From positions 24,313-88,312 of the forward strand of contig CAKSPU010000003.1 in assembly GCA_934486875.1 (NCBI GenBank): DNA of 64,000 nucleotides, written 5' to 3'. The notes under the pieces were generated by a model that had not been told where the DNA came from, ran no database searches, and saw only the letters and a list, made by a program, of their open reading frames with translations. Below, piece after piece: positions 42,383-51,572 of this stretch. Numbering within the stretch: position 1 is the first letter of the stretch; each line of letters begins with the position of its first letter. The DNA comes from an uncultured Oscillospiraceae bacterium (GTDB lineage: Bacteria > Bacillota > Clostridia > Oscillospirales > Ruminococcaceae). The translations under genes and the position numbers were made by a program.

Positions 42383-43825
42383 ATGAAAAATATTCTCTTT
42401 GTTGCTTCCGAATGTGTTCCTTTTATCAAAACAGGCGGTCTTGCGGACGTTGTGGGCACTCTTCCCAAAATGTTCGACAAAAATCGATTCGACTGCCGTG
42501 TTATCCTCCCGAATTACAAATGTATCCCCGATAAATTCAGAAATAATTTCAAGTATGTACACCATTTCTATATGGATATGGGCGAGCGCTTCAACAGCGT
42601 TCACGTCGGAATTATGGAATATCAGTATGACGGCATAACCTTCTATTTCGTTGACAATCTTTTCTATTTCGGCGGAGACAAGCCCTATGCCGACACAAGA
42701 TATGATATCGAGAAGTTCATTTATTTCTCAAAGGCTGTTATGGCTATCCTGCCCGTTATCGGCTTTAAGCCCGACATTATCCACTGCCACGACTGGCAGG
42801 CAGGTCTTGTACCCGTTTATCTCCACACGCTTTACAAGGACAATCCTTTCTACTACGGCACAAAGACCATATTTACGATACATAACCTCCGCTTCCAGGG
42901 TGTCTGGGATATCAAGACCATAAAGTCGCTTTCGGGGCTCCCCGACTATGTTTTCACCCCCGACAAGCTTGAATACAAGCAGGACGCAAATATGCTCAAG
43001 GGCGGTCTTGTTTATGCGGATCACATCACCACCGTCAGCGGCACATATGCGGGGGAGATACAGACCGCATATTACGGCGAGGGACTTGACGGACTTCTCA
43101 GGGCGAGAAATCAGTCTCTCTGCGGCATCGTGAACGGTATCGACTATAATGCATACAACCCCGAGACCGACACTTCTATAGCAAAGCAGTACAGCATAAA
43201 GAACGTGAAAAAGGGCAAGGCTGCCAACAAAAAGGCTCTCCAGCAGGAGCTTGGTCTTGCGCAGGACGAGAACAAGTTTATGGTTTCCATTATCTCCCGT
43301 CTCACCGATCAGAAGGGACTTGACCTTGTACGCTATGCCCTTGACCGCATCTGCGATGAGAACACTCAGTTCGTTGTCATCGGCACAGGCGACCCTCAGT
43401 ATGAAAATCTTTTCAGAGAATATGCCTGGAGAATGCCCGACAGAGTTTCAGCAAACATTCTCTTCAACGAAAGCTTTGCCCACAGGGTATATGCGGGTTC
43501 TGACGCTGTGCTCGTTCCCAGTATGTTCGAGCCCTGCGGTCTCACACAGCTTATCGCCCTCAGGTACGGCACTGTTCCCATTGTCCGTGAGACAGGCGGC
43601 TTAAAGGACACCGTTGCTCCATACAATGAGTATGACGGCACGGGCATCGGCTTCTCCTTTGCAAACTACAACGGCGAGGAGCTTCTGAACACCATAAACT
43701 ATGCAAAGCACATCTTCTATGACTGCCGCAAGGAATGGGATCAGATGGTTCTCAGAGGTATGAAGACCGATTATTCCTGGGTAAATTCCGCAAGGAAGTA
43801 TGAGGAGCTTTATGACAGGGTCTGA
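42383..43825 (+). CDS. glgA: Glycogen synthase (ADP-glucose type)
   Basis: A 480-residue GT5 glycosyltransferase that extends alpha-1,4-glucan from ADP-glucose in the cytoplasm. The ADP-glucose-binding motif KTGGLADV (residues about 16-23) is intact, HCHDWQAGLVP and TIHNLRFQGV follow, and the C-terminal Rossmann domain has SRLTDQKGLDLV, VPSMFEPCGLTQLIALRYGTVPIVRETGGLKDTV with the conserved EPCGL loop. Length is typical. No glgBCP genes are nearby, so it is a stand-alone copy with its own promoter and terminator. Confidence 0.95.
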   Translation: MKNILFVASECVPFIKTGGLADVVGTLPKMFDKNRFDCRVILPNYKCIPDKFRNNFKYVHHFYMDMGERFNSVHVGIMEYQYDGITFYFVDNLFYFGGDKPYADTRYDIEKFIYFSKAVMAILPVIGFKPDIIHCHDWQAGLVPVYLHTLYKDNPFYYGTKTIFTIHNLRFQGVWDIKTIKSLSGLPDYVFTPDKLEYKQDANMLKGGLVYADHITTVSGTYAGEIQTAYYGEGLDGLLRARNQSLCGIVNGIDYNAYNPETDTSIAKQYSIKNVKKGKAANKKALQQELGLAQDENKFMVSIISRLTDQKGLDLVRYALDRICDENTQFVVIGTGDPQYENLFREYAWRMPDRVSANILFNESFAHRVYAGSDAVLVPSMFEPCGLTQLIALRYGTVPIVRETGGLKDTVAPYNEYDGTGIGFSFANYNGEELLNTINYAKHIFYDCRKEWDQMVLRGMKTDYSWVNSARKYEELYDRV

Positions 43826-43873
43826 TATTACAGCAAGCCCCCGTTTATTCTGAGTGCCAATTAAAAGCTATAA

Positions 43874-43916
43874 AAAACTATCGGGGTATGATCTTTCATC
43901 ATACCCCGATAGTTTT
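43874..43916 (+). terminator. Terminator of glgA
   Basis: A perfect 19-bp stem (43874-43892 with 43898-43916) closes a 5-base loop CTTTC. The right arm ends in AGTTTT. It lies 49 bases after the glgA stop and excludes a translation start before 43917 for the next gene. Confidence 0.8.
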
Positions 43917-43934
43917 GAAAGGAATTGTTTTGAT

Positions 43935-44549
43935 TTGAAAAAAAGAGCAATTGAAGCTATAGTGATACTTGCGGCGGTCATAGCCCTGTTTATGGGCATA
44001 AACCTCATCACGGGAAGCGTTGCCCACAGCACACGGAAGATCGACGGGGAGTATTACAGCATCTCCGAGCGTGAGATATCCCTCTGCCTTATGACTACCG
44101 ACGGTGTGGAACAGCTTACCGATTTTGACCGCCTTGAAAGGCTCACCGTCACGCCATATAAATATGCGGCGGCGGGAGCGCTTAAAATGGGCGATGAAGC
44201 CTATGATGCATCAATAAAAGAGCGTGCGGAAGATGTGTATTCCGACTGCACCGACCTTTCAGACCTGTCATTTCTTGCACCCCTTACAGGACTGAAATAT
44301 CTGAACATTTCGGAATGCAGGGTGACCGACCTTTCATTTATAAAAAATATGACCGACCTTGAAGAGCTTGATATCACAGGCACGGATATTACCGACCTTA
44401 CTCCTCTTCTTGACCTGCCCTCCCTGCAAAAGCTTTCCGCAGACAAGACTGCGGCGGGAGATGTGACCCACAGGCTTTCGGAAAATGGCGTTGCAGTCAC
44501 ATTCCCCGACGAAGAAGCCGAGACGGAAACGGCTGAAAGCGCAGAGTAA
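43935..44549 (+). CDS. Membrane-anchored leucine-rich-repeat protein
   Basis: A 204-residue protein. A basic start (MKKRAIEAIVILAAVIALFMGIN) forms an uncleaved anchor or signal segment at about 6-25. The outer part has about three internalin-like repeats near residues 105-175: LSDLSFLAPLTGLKYLNIS, VTDLSFIKNMTDLEELDIT and ITDLTPLLDLPSLQKLSAD. An acidic C-terminal tail follows (DEEAETETAESAE). Start TTG at 43935 has GAAAGGA upstream; earlier in-frame starts lie inside the glgA terminator. Probably a surface protein-protein interaction module; partner unknown. Confidence 0.75.
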   Translation: MKKRAIEAIVILAAVIALFMGINLITGSVAHSTRKIDGEYYSISEREISLCLMTTDGVEQLTDFDRLERLTVTPYKYAAAGALKMGDEAYDASIKERAEDVYSDCTDLSDLSFLAPLTGLKYLNISECRVTDLSFIKNMTDLEELDITGTDITDLTPLLDLPSLQKLSADKTAAGDVTHRLSENGVAVTFPDEEAETETAESAE

Positions 44550-47207
44550 TTATTTTCCGCCAAAGCAGTTAAGAAGCGGTGCCGCAAAGGCAAGACCTGC
44601 CGCAATGAGGAGCTGTTCTCCCGTGAGGGGTACGGTGGAAAAGACTGTCTGCAAAAACGGCAGATATATCGCTGCCGCCAGCACTGCCACTGAGAAAAGC
44701 ACCGCAAGAATAAGCTTTACATTGTTGAAATAGGGCACTGTGAAAATATTTCCGCTTTCGGATTTGCACTCGAAAACGTGGAAAAGCTGGGACATTACAA
44801 GTGTGGCAAGAGCACCCGTCCTCGCCGCTTCAAGGCTGCCCCCCATACGCATAAGCACCGTAAAGCTTGCAAGGGTGCATATGCCGATAAGGATACCCCT
44901 GAAAACTATCCTGAACATCAGCCCCCCTGAGAAAAAGCTCTCGTTCTTTTTCCTCGGGGGCATTTTCATATTCTCCTCACCGCAGGGCTCAACACCGAGG
45001 GCGACAGCAGGAAGTCCGTCCGTTACGAGATTTACGAGAAGTATCTGTGCGGGGAGCAGCACCATAGGCATTCCCATAACGATACCGAGGAACATCGTGA
45101 GTACCTCGCCGATATTGCAGGAAAGGAGGTAGCGGACGAATTTGCGGATATTTGCGTATATCCCCCGTCCCTGCTCCACGGCGCTTACAAGAGTGGCGAA
45201 ATTATCGTCAAGGAGCACCATATCCGCCGCTTCACGGGTCACGTCCGTTCCCGTAATGCCCATTGCAACGCCGATATCCGCTTCCTTAATGGCGGGAGCG
45301 TCATTAACCCCGTCACCCGTCATAGTTACGATATGTCCAAGCTTTTTGTAGGCTCTCACTATCCTCAGCTTATCCGCAGGGGAGACACGGGCGAAAACAC
45401 AGGCGGTCCGGACGGCTCTTTCAAGCTCCTTGTCGCTCATTTTTTCAAGCTCATCGCCTGTTATGACCCTGCCATCGCCTGTTAATATGCCTGCCTGTGC
45501 GGCAACGGCGGCGGCGGTGTTTTTGTGGTCACCCGTTATCATTACCGTCCGTATCCTTGCACTTTTGCAGAGACGGACGGCTTTTTTTGCTTCCTCTCTG
45601 GGCGGGTCGGTCATTCCCATAAGTCCGATGAAGGTGAGCCTTGTGTCGGGAGAGGTCACGGACGCATTGGGGCAATAGGCAAAGGCAAGGACTCTCAGAG
45701 CCTCCGATGACATTTCATCGCATTTTGCCTCTATCTCACGGCGCTTTGCAAAGGTAAGCTCCGAAACGCCCTTTTCGGTGAGGATATGTGTGCAGCGTTC
45801 AAGGATAACGTCCGCCGCACCCTTGCAGTAAGCGGTATTTCCGCTTCCCGACGGTTCTTTCACGATAACGGTCATACGCCTTGTGTCGCTGTCAAAGGGC
45901 AGCTCATCTATCCGCCTGTAAGCCATACGCTCGGTGCTGTGGCTCATTCCGCCCTTTGCCGCCGCAATGAGCAGAGCGGCTTCGGTGGGGTCTCCCGCAG
46001 CGGTGCGCTCCTCTGTGTCACCCTCGGATATGTCGGCATTGGAGCACAGCACTCCGCAGCGGAGAAGCTCCTTCAGCACTGCCGATGACCTGATGCTTTC
46101 GCTCTGTCCGTCGCAGCTTACCTGCCCCGAAACTCTGTAGCCCTGCCCCGTAAATTCGTGATATTTTCCGTCGGTGTATGCCTTTCTCACGGTCATTTTG
46201 TTCTCGGTTATAGTGCCCGTTTTGTCGGTGCATATGACCGATGTGCAGCCGAGAGTCTCAACGGAATGGAGCTTGTGGACAAGGGCATTCTGCCCCAGCA
46301 TCCGGCTCACCGCAAGGGCAAGGGCAATGGTGACGGTGGCGGGAAGTCCCTCGGGAATTGCGGCAATGGCTATGGTTATGCCAGTCATAAGCATATCAAA
46401 AACAGGCTCGCCCCGCAGAATGCCCGCCCCCGCAACGATAACGCAGACGATAAGGCATATTACGGCAACGACCCTTCCAAGCTCCCCGAGACGCTTCTGG
46501 AGGGGTGTTTCCTCGTCCTCGATATCCGTGAGCATACCCGAAATCCTGCCCATCTGGGTGCTTTTTCCCGTGGCGATGACCCTTGCGGCGGCAGTGCCCT
46601 TGGTGATAATGCTGCCGCTGTAGATTATGTTCGGCTTGCCAATTGAATTGTCCCTGTCATTTTTATTTCCCGCAGTCTTTGAAACAGGCACGCTTTCCCC
46701 CGTGAGCACGCTTTCGTCCGCCATAAGCCCCTTTTCACTGAGGATAACGGAGTCAGCCGCCGCCTTGTCCCCCGCTTCAAGGGATATGACATCTTCGGGG
46801 ACAAGCTCCGACGCAGGCAGCACCGTGAGATGCCCGTCCCTGTACACCTTTGCGGAGGGGGCAGCCATATTTTTCAGAGCAAGCAGTGTCTTTTCCGTGC
46901 GGTACTCCTGAACAAAGCCCAGGACGGCATTCAGCACAACTATGGTGATAATGGTCACAGCGTCGTAATATTCACCGATGAATGCGGAAATTGCGGCGGC
47001 TGCTATGAGTATCATCACCATAACGTCCCGGAACTGCCCCATAAAAATTTTCAGCGGCTTTGCCTTTTTCTCCGCTGAGGTGGTGTTTGCGCCGTATTTT
47101 TGCATAAGCTCCGCCGCCTGCGCGGAGGTCAGCCCTATTTTCGGCATTTCCCCTTTCGGCACGGGGGAGCTTTCGCCGTAATCTTTTTCAAGAATGCTCT
47201 GAGACAT
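44550..47207 (-). CDS. P-type cation-transporting ATPase, Ca2+ (PMCA/SERCA-like)
   Basis: An 885-residue P2-type ATPase. The N-terminal cation_ATPase_N segment (GLTSAQAAELMQKYGANT) is followed by TM1-2, the actuator domain with the TGES motif in VLTGESVPVSK, the TM4 ion-binding motif AAIPEGLPATVTIALA, the phosphorylation site ICTDKTGTITENKM, TGDGVNDAPAIKEADIGVAMG, and six C-terminal membrane helices. PEGLP and NLVTDGLPAVALG favour calcium export. Start 47207 follows AAAGGAG. It converges on the LRR gene with no gap (stops abut at 44549/44550). Confidence 0.92.
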   Translation of the reverse strand: MSQSILEKDYGESSPVPKGEMPKIGLTSAQAAELMQKYGANTTSAEKKAKPLKIFMGQFRDVMVMILIAAAAISAFIGEYYDAVTIITIVVLNAVLGFVQEYRTEKTLLALKNMAAPSAKVYRDGHLTVLPASELVPEDVISLEAGDKAAADSVILSEKGLMADESVLTGESVPVSKTAGNKNDRDNSIGKPNIIYSGSIITKGTAAARVIATGKSTQMGRISGMLTDIEDEETPLQKRLGELGRVVAVICLIVCVIVAGAGILRGEPVFDMLMTGITIAIAAIPEGLPATVTIALALAVSRMLGQNALVHKLHSVETLGCTSVICTDKTGTITENKMTVRKAYTDGKYHEFTGQGYRVSGQVSCDGQSESIRSSAVLKELLRCGVLCSNADISEGDTEERTAAGDPTEAALLIAAAKGGMSHSTERMAYRRIDELPFDSDTRRMTVIVKEPSGSGNTAYCKGAADVILERCTHILTEKGVSELTFAKRREIEAKCDEMSSEALRVLAFAYCPNASVTSPDTRLTFIGLMGMTDPPREEAKKAVRLCKSARIRTVMITGDHKNTAAAVAAQAGILTGDGRVITGDELEKMSDKELERAVRTACVFARVSPADKLRIVRAYKKLGHIVTMTGDGVNDAPAIKEADIGVAMGITGTDVTREAADMVLLDDNFATLVSAVEQGRGIYANIRKFVRYLLSCNIGEVLTMFLGIVMGMPMVLLPAQILLVNLVTDGLPAVALGVEPCGEENMKMPPRKKNESFFSGGLMFRIVFRGILIGICTLASFTVLMRMGGSLEAARTGALATLVMSQLFHVFECKSESGNIFTVPYFNNVKLILAVLFSVAVLAAAIYLPFLQTVFSTVPLTGEQLLIAAGLAFAAPLLNCFGGK

Positions 47208-47232
47208 AGCTCTCTCTCCTTTGTTTTGTTGT

Positions 47233-47267
47233 AATACCGTAAACGGTATTATGCTTGTCTGATTATA
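47233..47267 (-). promoter_or_regulatory. Promoter -10 box and palindrome upstream of the P-type ATPase
   Basis: On the minus strand a TATAAT box (47267-47262) is followed after 11 bases by the perfect palindrome AATACCG-N4-CGGTATT (47250-47233). Placed at the transcription start, it could be a repressor operator or a leader hairpin. The -35 region is poor. Confidence 0.45.
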
Positions 47268-47363
47268 TTCATAAAATAAGCCGAATATGCTCCGTGAGAT
47301 CATATGCATCGGGCAGGATACAAAAAAATTCTCCGAAAAATGCAGATAGGCTCCATTAGCTTA

Positions 47364-47392
47364 TTGACATCAGCCGCATAATTTGGTATAAT
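47364..47392 (+). promoter_or_regulatory. Promoter of alaS
   Basis: TTGACA (47364-47369) and TATAAT (47387-47392) are 17 bases apart. The leader is only about 55-60 bases and holds a 9-bp hairpin (AAATCGGGA with TCCCGATTT, 47411-47434). It is too short for a T-box. Confidence 0.85.
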
Positions 47393-47456
47393 ATCAAATG
47401 TATGTAAATAAAATCGGGAGAAGTGTCCCGATTTACAGAATGGAGTCTTAAAAGAA

Positions 47457-50093
47457 ATGAAATGGACAGGCCTTAACGAGCTCCGTGAGAAGTATTTATC
47501 CTTCTTTGAGAGCAAAGATCATACAAGAATGGCGAGCGCAAACCTTATCCCCAACGGCGATAACAGCCTTCTGCTCATAAACAGCGGTATGGCACCCCTT
47601 AAAAAATACTTTCTCGGCACCGAGACCCCTCCCAATGTGAGAGTGACCACCTGCCAGAAGTGTATCCGTACACCCGACATCGAGCGTGTGGGCAAAACTG
47701 CCCGTCACGGCACTTATTTTGAGATGCTGGGCAACTTCTCCTTCGGTGATTATTTCAAGAAGGAAGCCATTGCCTGGGCGTGGGAATTTCTCACAGGCGT
47801 TCTCGAGATACCCGCAGACAGACTGTGGATAACCATTTTCGAGAGCGATGACGAGGCAGAGCAGATATGGATGAACGACATCGGTATTCCCAAGGAGAGG
47901 ATTATCCGTCTCGGCAAGGCTGACAATTTCTGGGAGCACGGCAGCGGTCCCTGCGGTCCCTGCTCCGAGATACATTTTGACCGCGGCGAGGCTTACGGTC
48001 CTTTCGAGAGCTTTGAGCAGGCAAGCGACTGCGACAGAGTTATCGAGATATGGAACCTTGTTTTCTCCCAGTTCGACAGCGACGGAAACGGTCACTATGC
48101 CGAAATGGCTCACAAGAATATCGACACAGGTATGGGTCTTGAGCGTCTTGCCTGCGCTATGCAGGGCGTTGACAACCTCTTTGAGGTTGATACCGTTCAG
48201 AACATAATGAAGCACATCAGCCGCATTGCAGGCGTAAACTACAAGGAGAACGAGAAGTCCGACATTTCTCTCCGTGTTATCACCGACCACATCAGAAGCA
48301 CCACATTTATGGTAGGCGACGGCGTTACCGCTTCCAACACAGGCAGAGGCTATGTCCTCCGCAGACTTCTCAGACGTGCCGCACGTCACGGCAGACTTCT
48401 GGGCATCAACGAGCCTTTCCTTTACAAGGTAGTAGACACCGTTATCGACGAAAACAAGTGCGCATATCCCGAGCTTGACGAAAAGCGTGAATATATCAGG
48501 AAGCTTATCCTGAACGAAGAGGAGAGCTTTGCAAAGACCGTTGACGCAGGTATGGAAATTCTCAACAAGATGCTTTCGGGCATTGAAAAGGGCGGTATGC
48601 TCTCAGGTGAGGATACATTCAAGCTTTCCGATACCTACGGCTTCCCTGTTGACCTTACAATGGAAATTGCCGCCGAAAAAGGCATTTCCGTTGATGAAGA
48701 GGGCTTCAGAAAGTGCGTTGCGGACGCAAGAGCCATTGCACGTGCCGATCACGATGCAAAGAGCGGTTCCTCCTGGGACGAGGACGCTATGAGCAACCTT
48801 TCCCTCCCCAAGACCGAATTTACAGGCTATGATTACTCTCAGCTTGAAATAAACGCAAAGGTTCTGGCTATCTTCAGGGACGGCGCAGAGACAAACGAGC
48901 TTTCCGAGGGCGATGATGCGGTCGTTATCCTTGACAGAACTCCTTTCTACGCAGAGAGCGGCGGACAGGTAGGCGACAGAGGTGTTATCACCATCGGCGA
49001 GAGCCGCTTTGCCGTTACCGACACCAAAAAGACCGCAAAGGGACAGTATCTCCATTTCGGTACAATGGAAATGGGCGGTCTCGGCAAGGACGACAGCGTT
49101 ACAGCTTCCGTTGACACCGAGAGACGCTATGCAATTATGAGAAACCATACTGCCGCACATCTTCTTCAGGCAGCACTGAGAAAGATACTGGGCGATCACG
49201 TTCATCAGGCAGGTTCTTACGTTGATGACGAGAGATGCCGTTTCGACTTCTCCCACTTCGAGGCAGTTACCCACGAGCAGCTTTCCGAGATCGAGGCTCT
49301 GGTAAACAAGGATATATTTGATGCTATCCCCGTTACAATGACCGCAATGCCCATTGAAGAAGCAAAGAAGCTTGGCGCAATGGCTCTCTTCGGAGAAAAG
49401 TACGGCGATATCGTCCGTGTCGTTGAGGCAAAGGGCGTTTCCGTTGAATTTTGCGGCGGTACTCATATCGACAATACAGCCCGTCTCGGACTTTTCAAGA
49501 TAGTTTCCGAAAACTCCGTTGCGGCAGGCGTAAGACGTATCGAAGCCGTTACAGGCGCAGGTGTTCTCGGTCTGCTCAACAAGTATCACACAATGCTCAT
49601 TGATTCCGCTGCTGCTCTTAAGGTCGCAAAGCCCGAGGACGTTGCCGCAAAGTGCGTGGCAGTTGCAGCCGAGGTCAAGACACTTGAAAAGGAAAAGGCA
49701 GAGCTCAATGCCAAGATCGCCGCTTCCCAGACAGGTGATGTTATGGCAAATGCCGTTGCTGTCGGTAAGGTAAGAGCCGCAACAGTTCAGCTCACCGATG
49801 TTTCCGCCGATGCACTGAGAAAAATGGGCGATGAGATAAAGGACAAGAATCCCGATGCAGTTGTCGTATTTGCTTCCGTAAACGGCTCTTCCGCATCTCT
49901 CCTCTGCGTATGCGGCAAGGAAGCGGTAGCGGCAGGCGCAAATGCAGGCAAGATCATTAAGGAAACTGCTGCTGTTACAGGCGGCAAGGGCGGCGGCCGT
50001 CCCGATTCCGCAATGGCAGGCGCAGGCGATGCTTCCCTTATCGGCAAGGCACTTGAAGCAGTTCCCTCTATCGTTGCGAATTTTGTAAAGTAA
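47457..50093 (+). CDS. alaS: Alanyl-tRNA synthetase
   Basis: An 878-residue class II synthetase charging tRNA-Ala. The aminoacylation core (about 1-440) begins LNELREKYLSFFESKDHTRMASANLIP and holds VTTCQKCIRTPDIERVGKTARHGTYFEMLGNFSFGDYF. The editing domain carries the zinc ligands in NHTAAHLLQAALRKILG and FCGGTHIDNTARLG. A C-terminal coiled coil and DHHA1 domain end in GGKGGGRPDSAMAGAGD. Full length. Followed after 15 bases by a HIT gene. Confidence 0.97.
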   Translation: MKWTGLNELREKYLSFFESKDHTRMASANLIPNGDNSLLLINSGMAPLKKYFLGTETPPNVRVTTCQKCIRTPDIERVGKTARHGTYFEMLGNFSFGDYFKKEAIAWAWEFLTGVLEIPADRLWITIFESDDEAEQIWMNDIGIPKERIIRLGKADNFWEHGSGPCGPCSEIHFDRGEAYGPFESFEQASDCDRVIEIWNLVFSQFDSDGNGHYAEMAHKNIDTGMGLERLACAMQGVDNLFEVDTVQNIMKHISRIAGVNYKENEKSDISLRVITDHIRSTTFMVGDGVTASNTGRGYVLRRLLRRAARHGRLLGINEPFLYKVVDTVIDENKCAYPELDEKREYIRKLILNEEESFAKTVDAGMEILNKMLSGIEKGGMLSGEDTFKLSDTYGFPVDLTMEIAAEKGISVDEEGFRKCVADARAIARADHDAKSGSSWDEDAMSNLSLPKTEFTGYDYSQLEINAKVLAIFRDGAETNELSEGDDAVVILDRTPFYAESGGQVGDRGVITIGESRFAVTDTKKTAKGQYLHFGTMEMGGLGKDDSVTASVDTERRYAIMRNHTAAHLLQAALRKILGDHVHQAGSYVDDERCRFDFSHFEAVTHEQLSEIEALVNKDIFDAIPVTMTAMPIEEAKKLGAMALFGEKYGDIVRVVEAKGVSVEFCGGTHIDNTARLGLFKIVSENSVAAGVRRIEAVTGAGVLGLLNKYHTMLIDSAAALKVAKPEDVAAKCVAVAAEVKTLEKEKAELNAKIAASQTGDVMANAVAVGKVRAATVQLTDVSADALRKMGDEIKDKNPDAVVVFASVNGSSASLLCVCGKEAVAAGANAGKIIKETAAVTGGKGGGRPDSAMAGAGDASLIGKALEAVPSIVANFVK

Positions 50094-50108
50094 GGGGAGG
50101 CATTAACA

Positions 50109-50450
50109 ATGGACGATTGTCTTTTCTGCAAAATAATCAAGGGTGAGATACCCTCAACAAAGGTATATGAGGACGAGCTTTGCTATGCATTCAATGACAT
50201 AGCTCCCACGGCTCCCGTGCATTTCCTTGTTATCCCCAAGGAGCATATCACCTCTGCGGCTGAGATAACCCCAGAAAACTCCGCAGTAGTGGCTCACATT
50301 TTCGAGGTCATCGCAAAGCTTTCCAAGGAAATGAATATGACTGACGGCTTCAGAGTAGTTTCCAACTGCGGCGACTGCGCAGGACAGACCGTAAAGCATC
50401 TTCACTTCCACGTGCTTTCGGGCAGAGAATTTACCTGGCCCGCAGGCTGA
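50109..50450 (+). CDS. HIT-family (HinT-like) nucleotide hydrolase
   Basis: A 113-residue HinT/PKCI-type protein that hydrolyses nucleoside phosphoramidates or aminoacyl-adenylates. It begins MDDCLFCKIIKGEIPSTKVYED and contains the catalytic triad HLHFHVLSGR (the H-x-H-x-H motif) near the C-terminus, with the terminal FTWPAG typical of HinT. Placement directly after alaS is sensible, since HinT can hydrolyse aminoacyl-AMP released by synthetases. AGGGGAGG precedes the ATG. Confidence 0.92.
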   Translation: MDDCLFCKIIKGEIPSTKVYEDELCYAFNDIAPTAPVHFLVIPKEHITSAAEITPENSAVVAHIFEVIAKLSKEMNMTDGFRVVSNCGDCAGQTVKHLHFHVLSGREFTWPAG

Positions 50451-50471
50451 TATATTTAACAGATAAAAACG

Positions 50472-50503
50472 GCTCCGCATCGGTTGATGCGGAGCATTTT
50501 TTT
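50472..50503 (+). terminator. Terminator of the alaS-HIT operon
   Basis: GCTCCGCATC (50472-50481) pairs with GATGCGGAGC (50486-50495) around a 4-base loop, followed by TTTTTTT. Confidence 0.88.
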
Positions 50504-50632
50504 ATTGGTTATCAGTATTATTCTCCTTTTCAGCTGACAGCTGTAGAAAAACAGTGTCGGATAATGTAAAATCAATATATGTATCCTGCCGATGGGGGAG
50601 ACAAAAGCATTATCAAAAAAAGGAGAGTTTAT

Positions 50633-51523
50633 ATGAAAAAATTATTGTCATCTATCGTGCTGCTTATAACCGCAATGATCCTTTGCTGCGGCTGTTCGGG
50701 GGGAAAAGAGCCTGAGCAGAATGAGCTTGATAAGAATTACAATGCCGAGAGTGTGAGTGTAAAGCCGATAGTCACAAAGCTTGATGTGGTCTCAATGAAG
50801 GATATCGAGCCCTCAAAAATAGCCAAGACGAATATCTTTAAGGTGAAGAGTGCTGAAATGACAGGAGATACAACACTTCTGGTAACATACCAGTATTACA
50901 ATAATGCTTCCTATGAGCGCTCTTTCGATGAAGTGCTCCTCGGCGGCGGAATAACCGCATATCAGCAGGGTGTTGCGGTAGAAAGCAAAAGCATCGGAGA
51001 CATTGACCAGAGCACAAATGTAATGGCAGGCGGCACCGTCGAGATAAAAAAGCAGTACACTCTCAGAAACAACACCGACCCTGTCACCCTTTATGCGGCA
51101 AGCGAATTTTTTGTGACCGTTGATATTTTTGTTAACAAGGAACTGACCCTTGGGTATAAAACCAATGAGCAATATATTGAAGCTCCTGCTTATAAATGCA
51201 CATTAAAGGGAGCGGGCTTTACCGATGACGGTTCGCTGATCGTGGATTATTCCTTTACAAACTCATCTCAGGACAGAGTTGTTCCCGCACAGGTCCTGGC
51301 TGTTGAGGCATATCAGGGCGGCGGCATTTATAGAATGGGCATTATCAAGGAAAGTATGACAGATGAAACCCATTATCTGAAATATTATTATGCAGAGCCG
51401 GGTCAGACGGTTGATTTTTCCGCAAAGTTCACTCTTGATGATCCGACCGATGATGTGATCGTATATCTCATCGAGCCCTCCTCGGGACAGATCTACGAAA
51501 AGAAAATATATAATACAAAGTAA
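50633..51523 (+). CDS. Lipoprotein with two DUF5067-type domains
   Basis: A 296-residue secreted lipoprotein. The signal peptide MKKLLSSIVLLITAMILCCGCSGG has a lipobox with the acceptor Cys near residue 19-21. Two similar immunoglobulin-like domains follow: KVKSAEMTGDTTLLVTYQYYNNASYERSF and CTLKGAGFTDDGSLIVDYSFTNSSQDRVV, matching the DUF5067 pattern for telokin-like surface proteins. AAAGGAG precedes ATG 50633. It is a single-gene unit closed by the convergent terminator at 51527. Likely a cell-surface protein of unknown ligand. Confidence 0.8.
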   Translation: MKKLLSSIVLLITAMILCCGCSGGKEPEQNELDKNYNAESVSVKPIVTKLDVVSMKDIEPSKIAKTNIFKVKSAEMTGDTTLLVTYQYYNNASYERSFDEVLLGGGITAYQQGVAVESKSIGDIDQSTNVMAGGTVEIKKQYTLRNNTDPVTLYAASEFFVTVDIFVNKELTLGYKTNEQYIEAPAYKCTLKGAGFTDDGSLIVDYSFTNSSQDRVVPAQVLAVEAYQGGGIYRMGIIKESMTDETHYLKYYYAEPGQTVDFSAKFTLDDPTDDVIVYLIEPSSGQIYEKKIYNTK

Positions 51524-51526
51524 TAC

Positions 51527-51565
51527 AAAGCGGTCTCATTTTCCGAAAGAAGATGAGACCGCTTT
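51527..51565. terminator. Bidirectional terminator between the lipoprotein and BY-kinase genes
   Basis: A 13-bp perfect stem (AAAGCGGTCTCAT with its complement) at 51527-51539 and 51553-51565. A T-tract follows on the plus strand as part of the stem end (GCTTTTGG), and A-rich sequence on the left gives TTTG on the minus strand. Confidence 0.75.
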
Positions 51566-51572
51566 TGGCATT

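Noticed and set aside
47393..47456. T-box riboswitch upstream of alaS
   Set aside because: The leader is only about 55-60 bases and lacks the T-box and specifier structure.
47496..49589. Two long minus-strand frames opposite alaS
   Set aside because: Both are antisense to a full-length, conserved synthetase and have unnatural composition.
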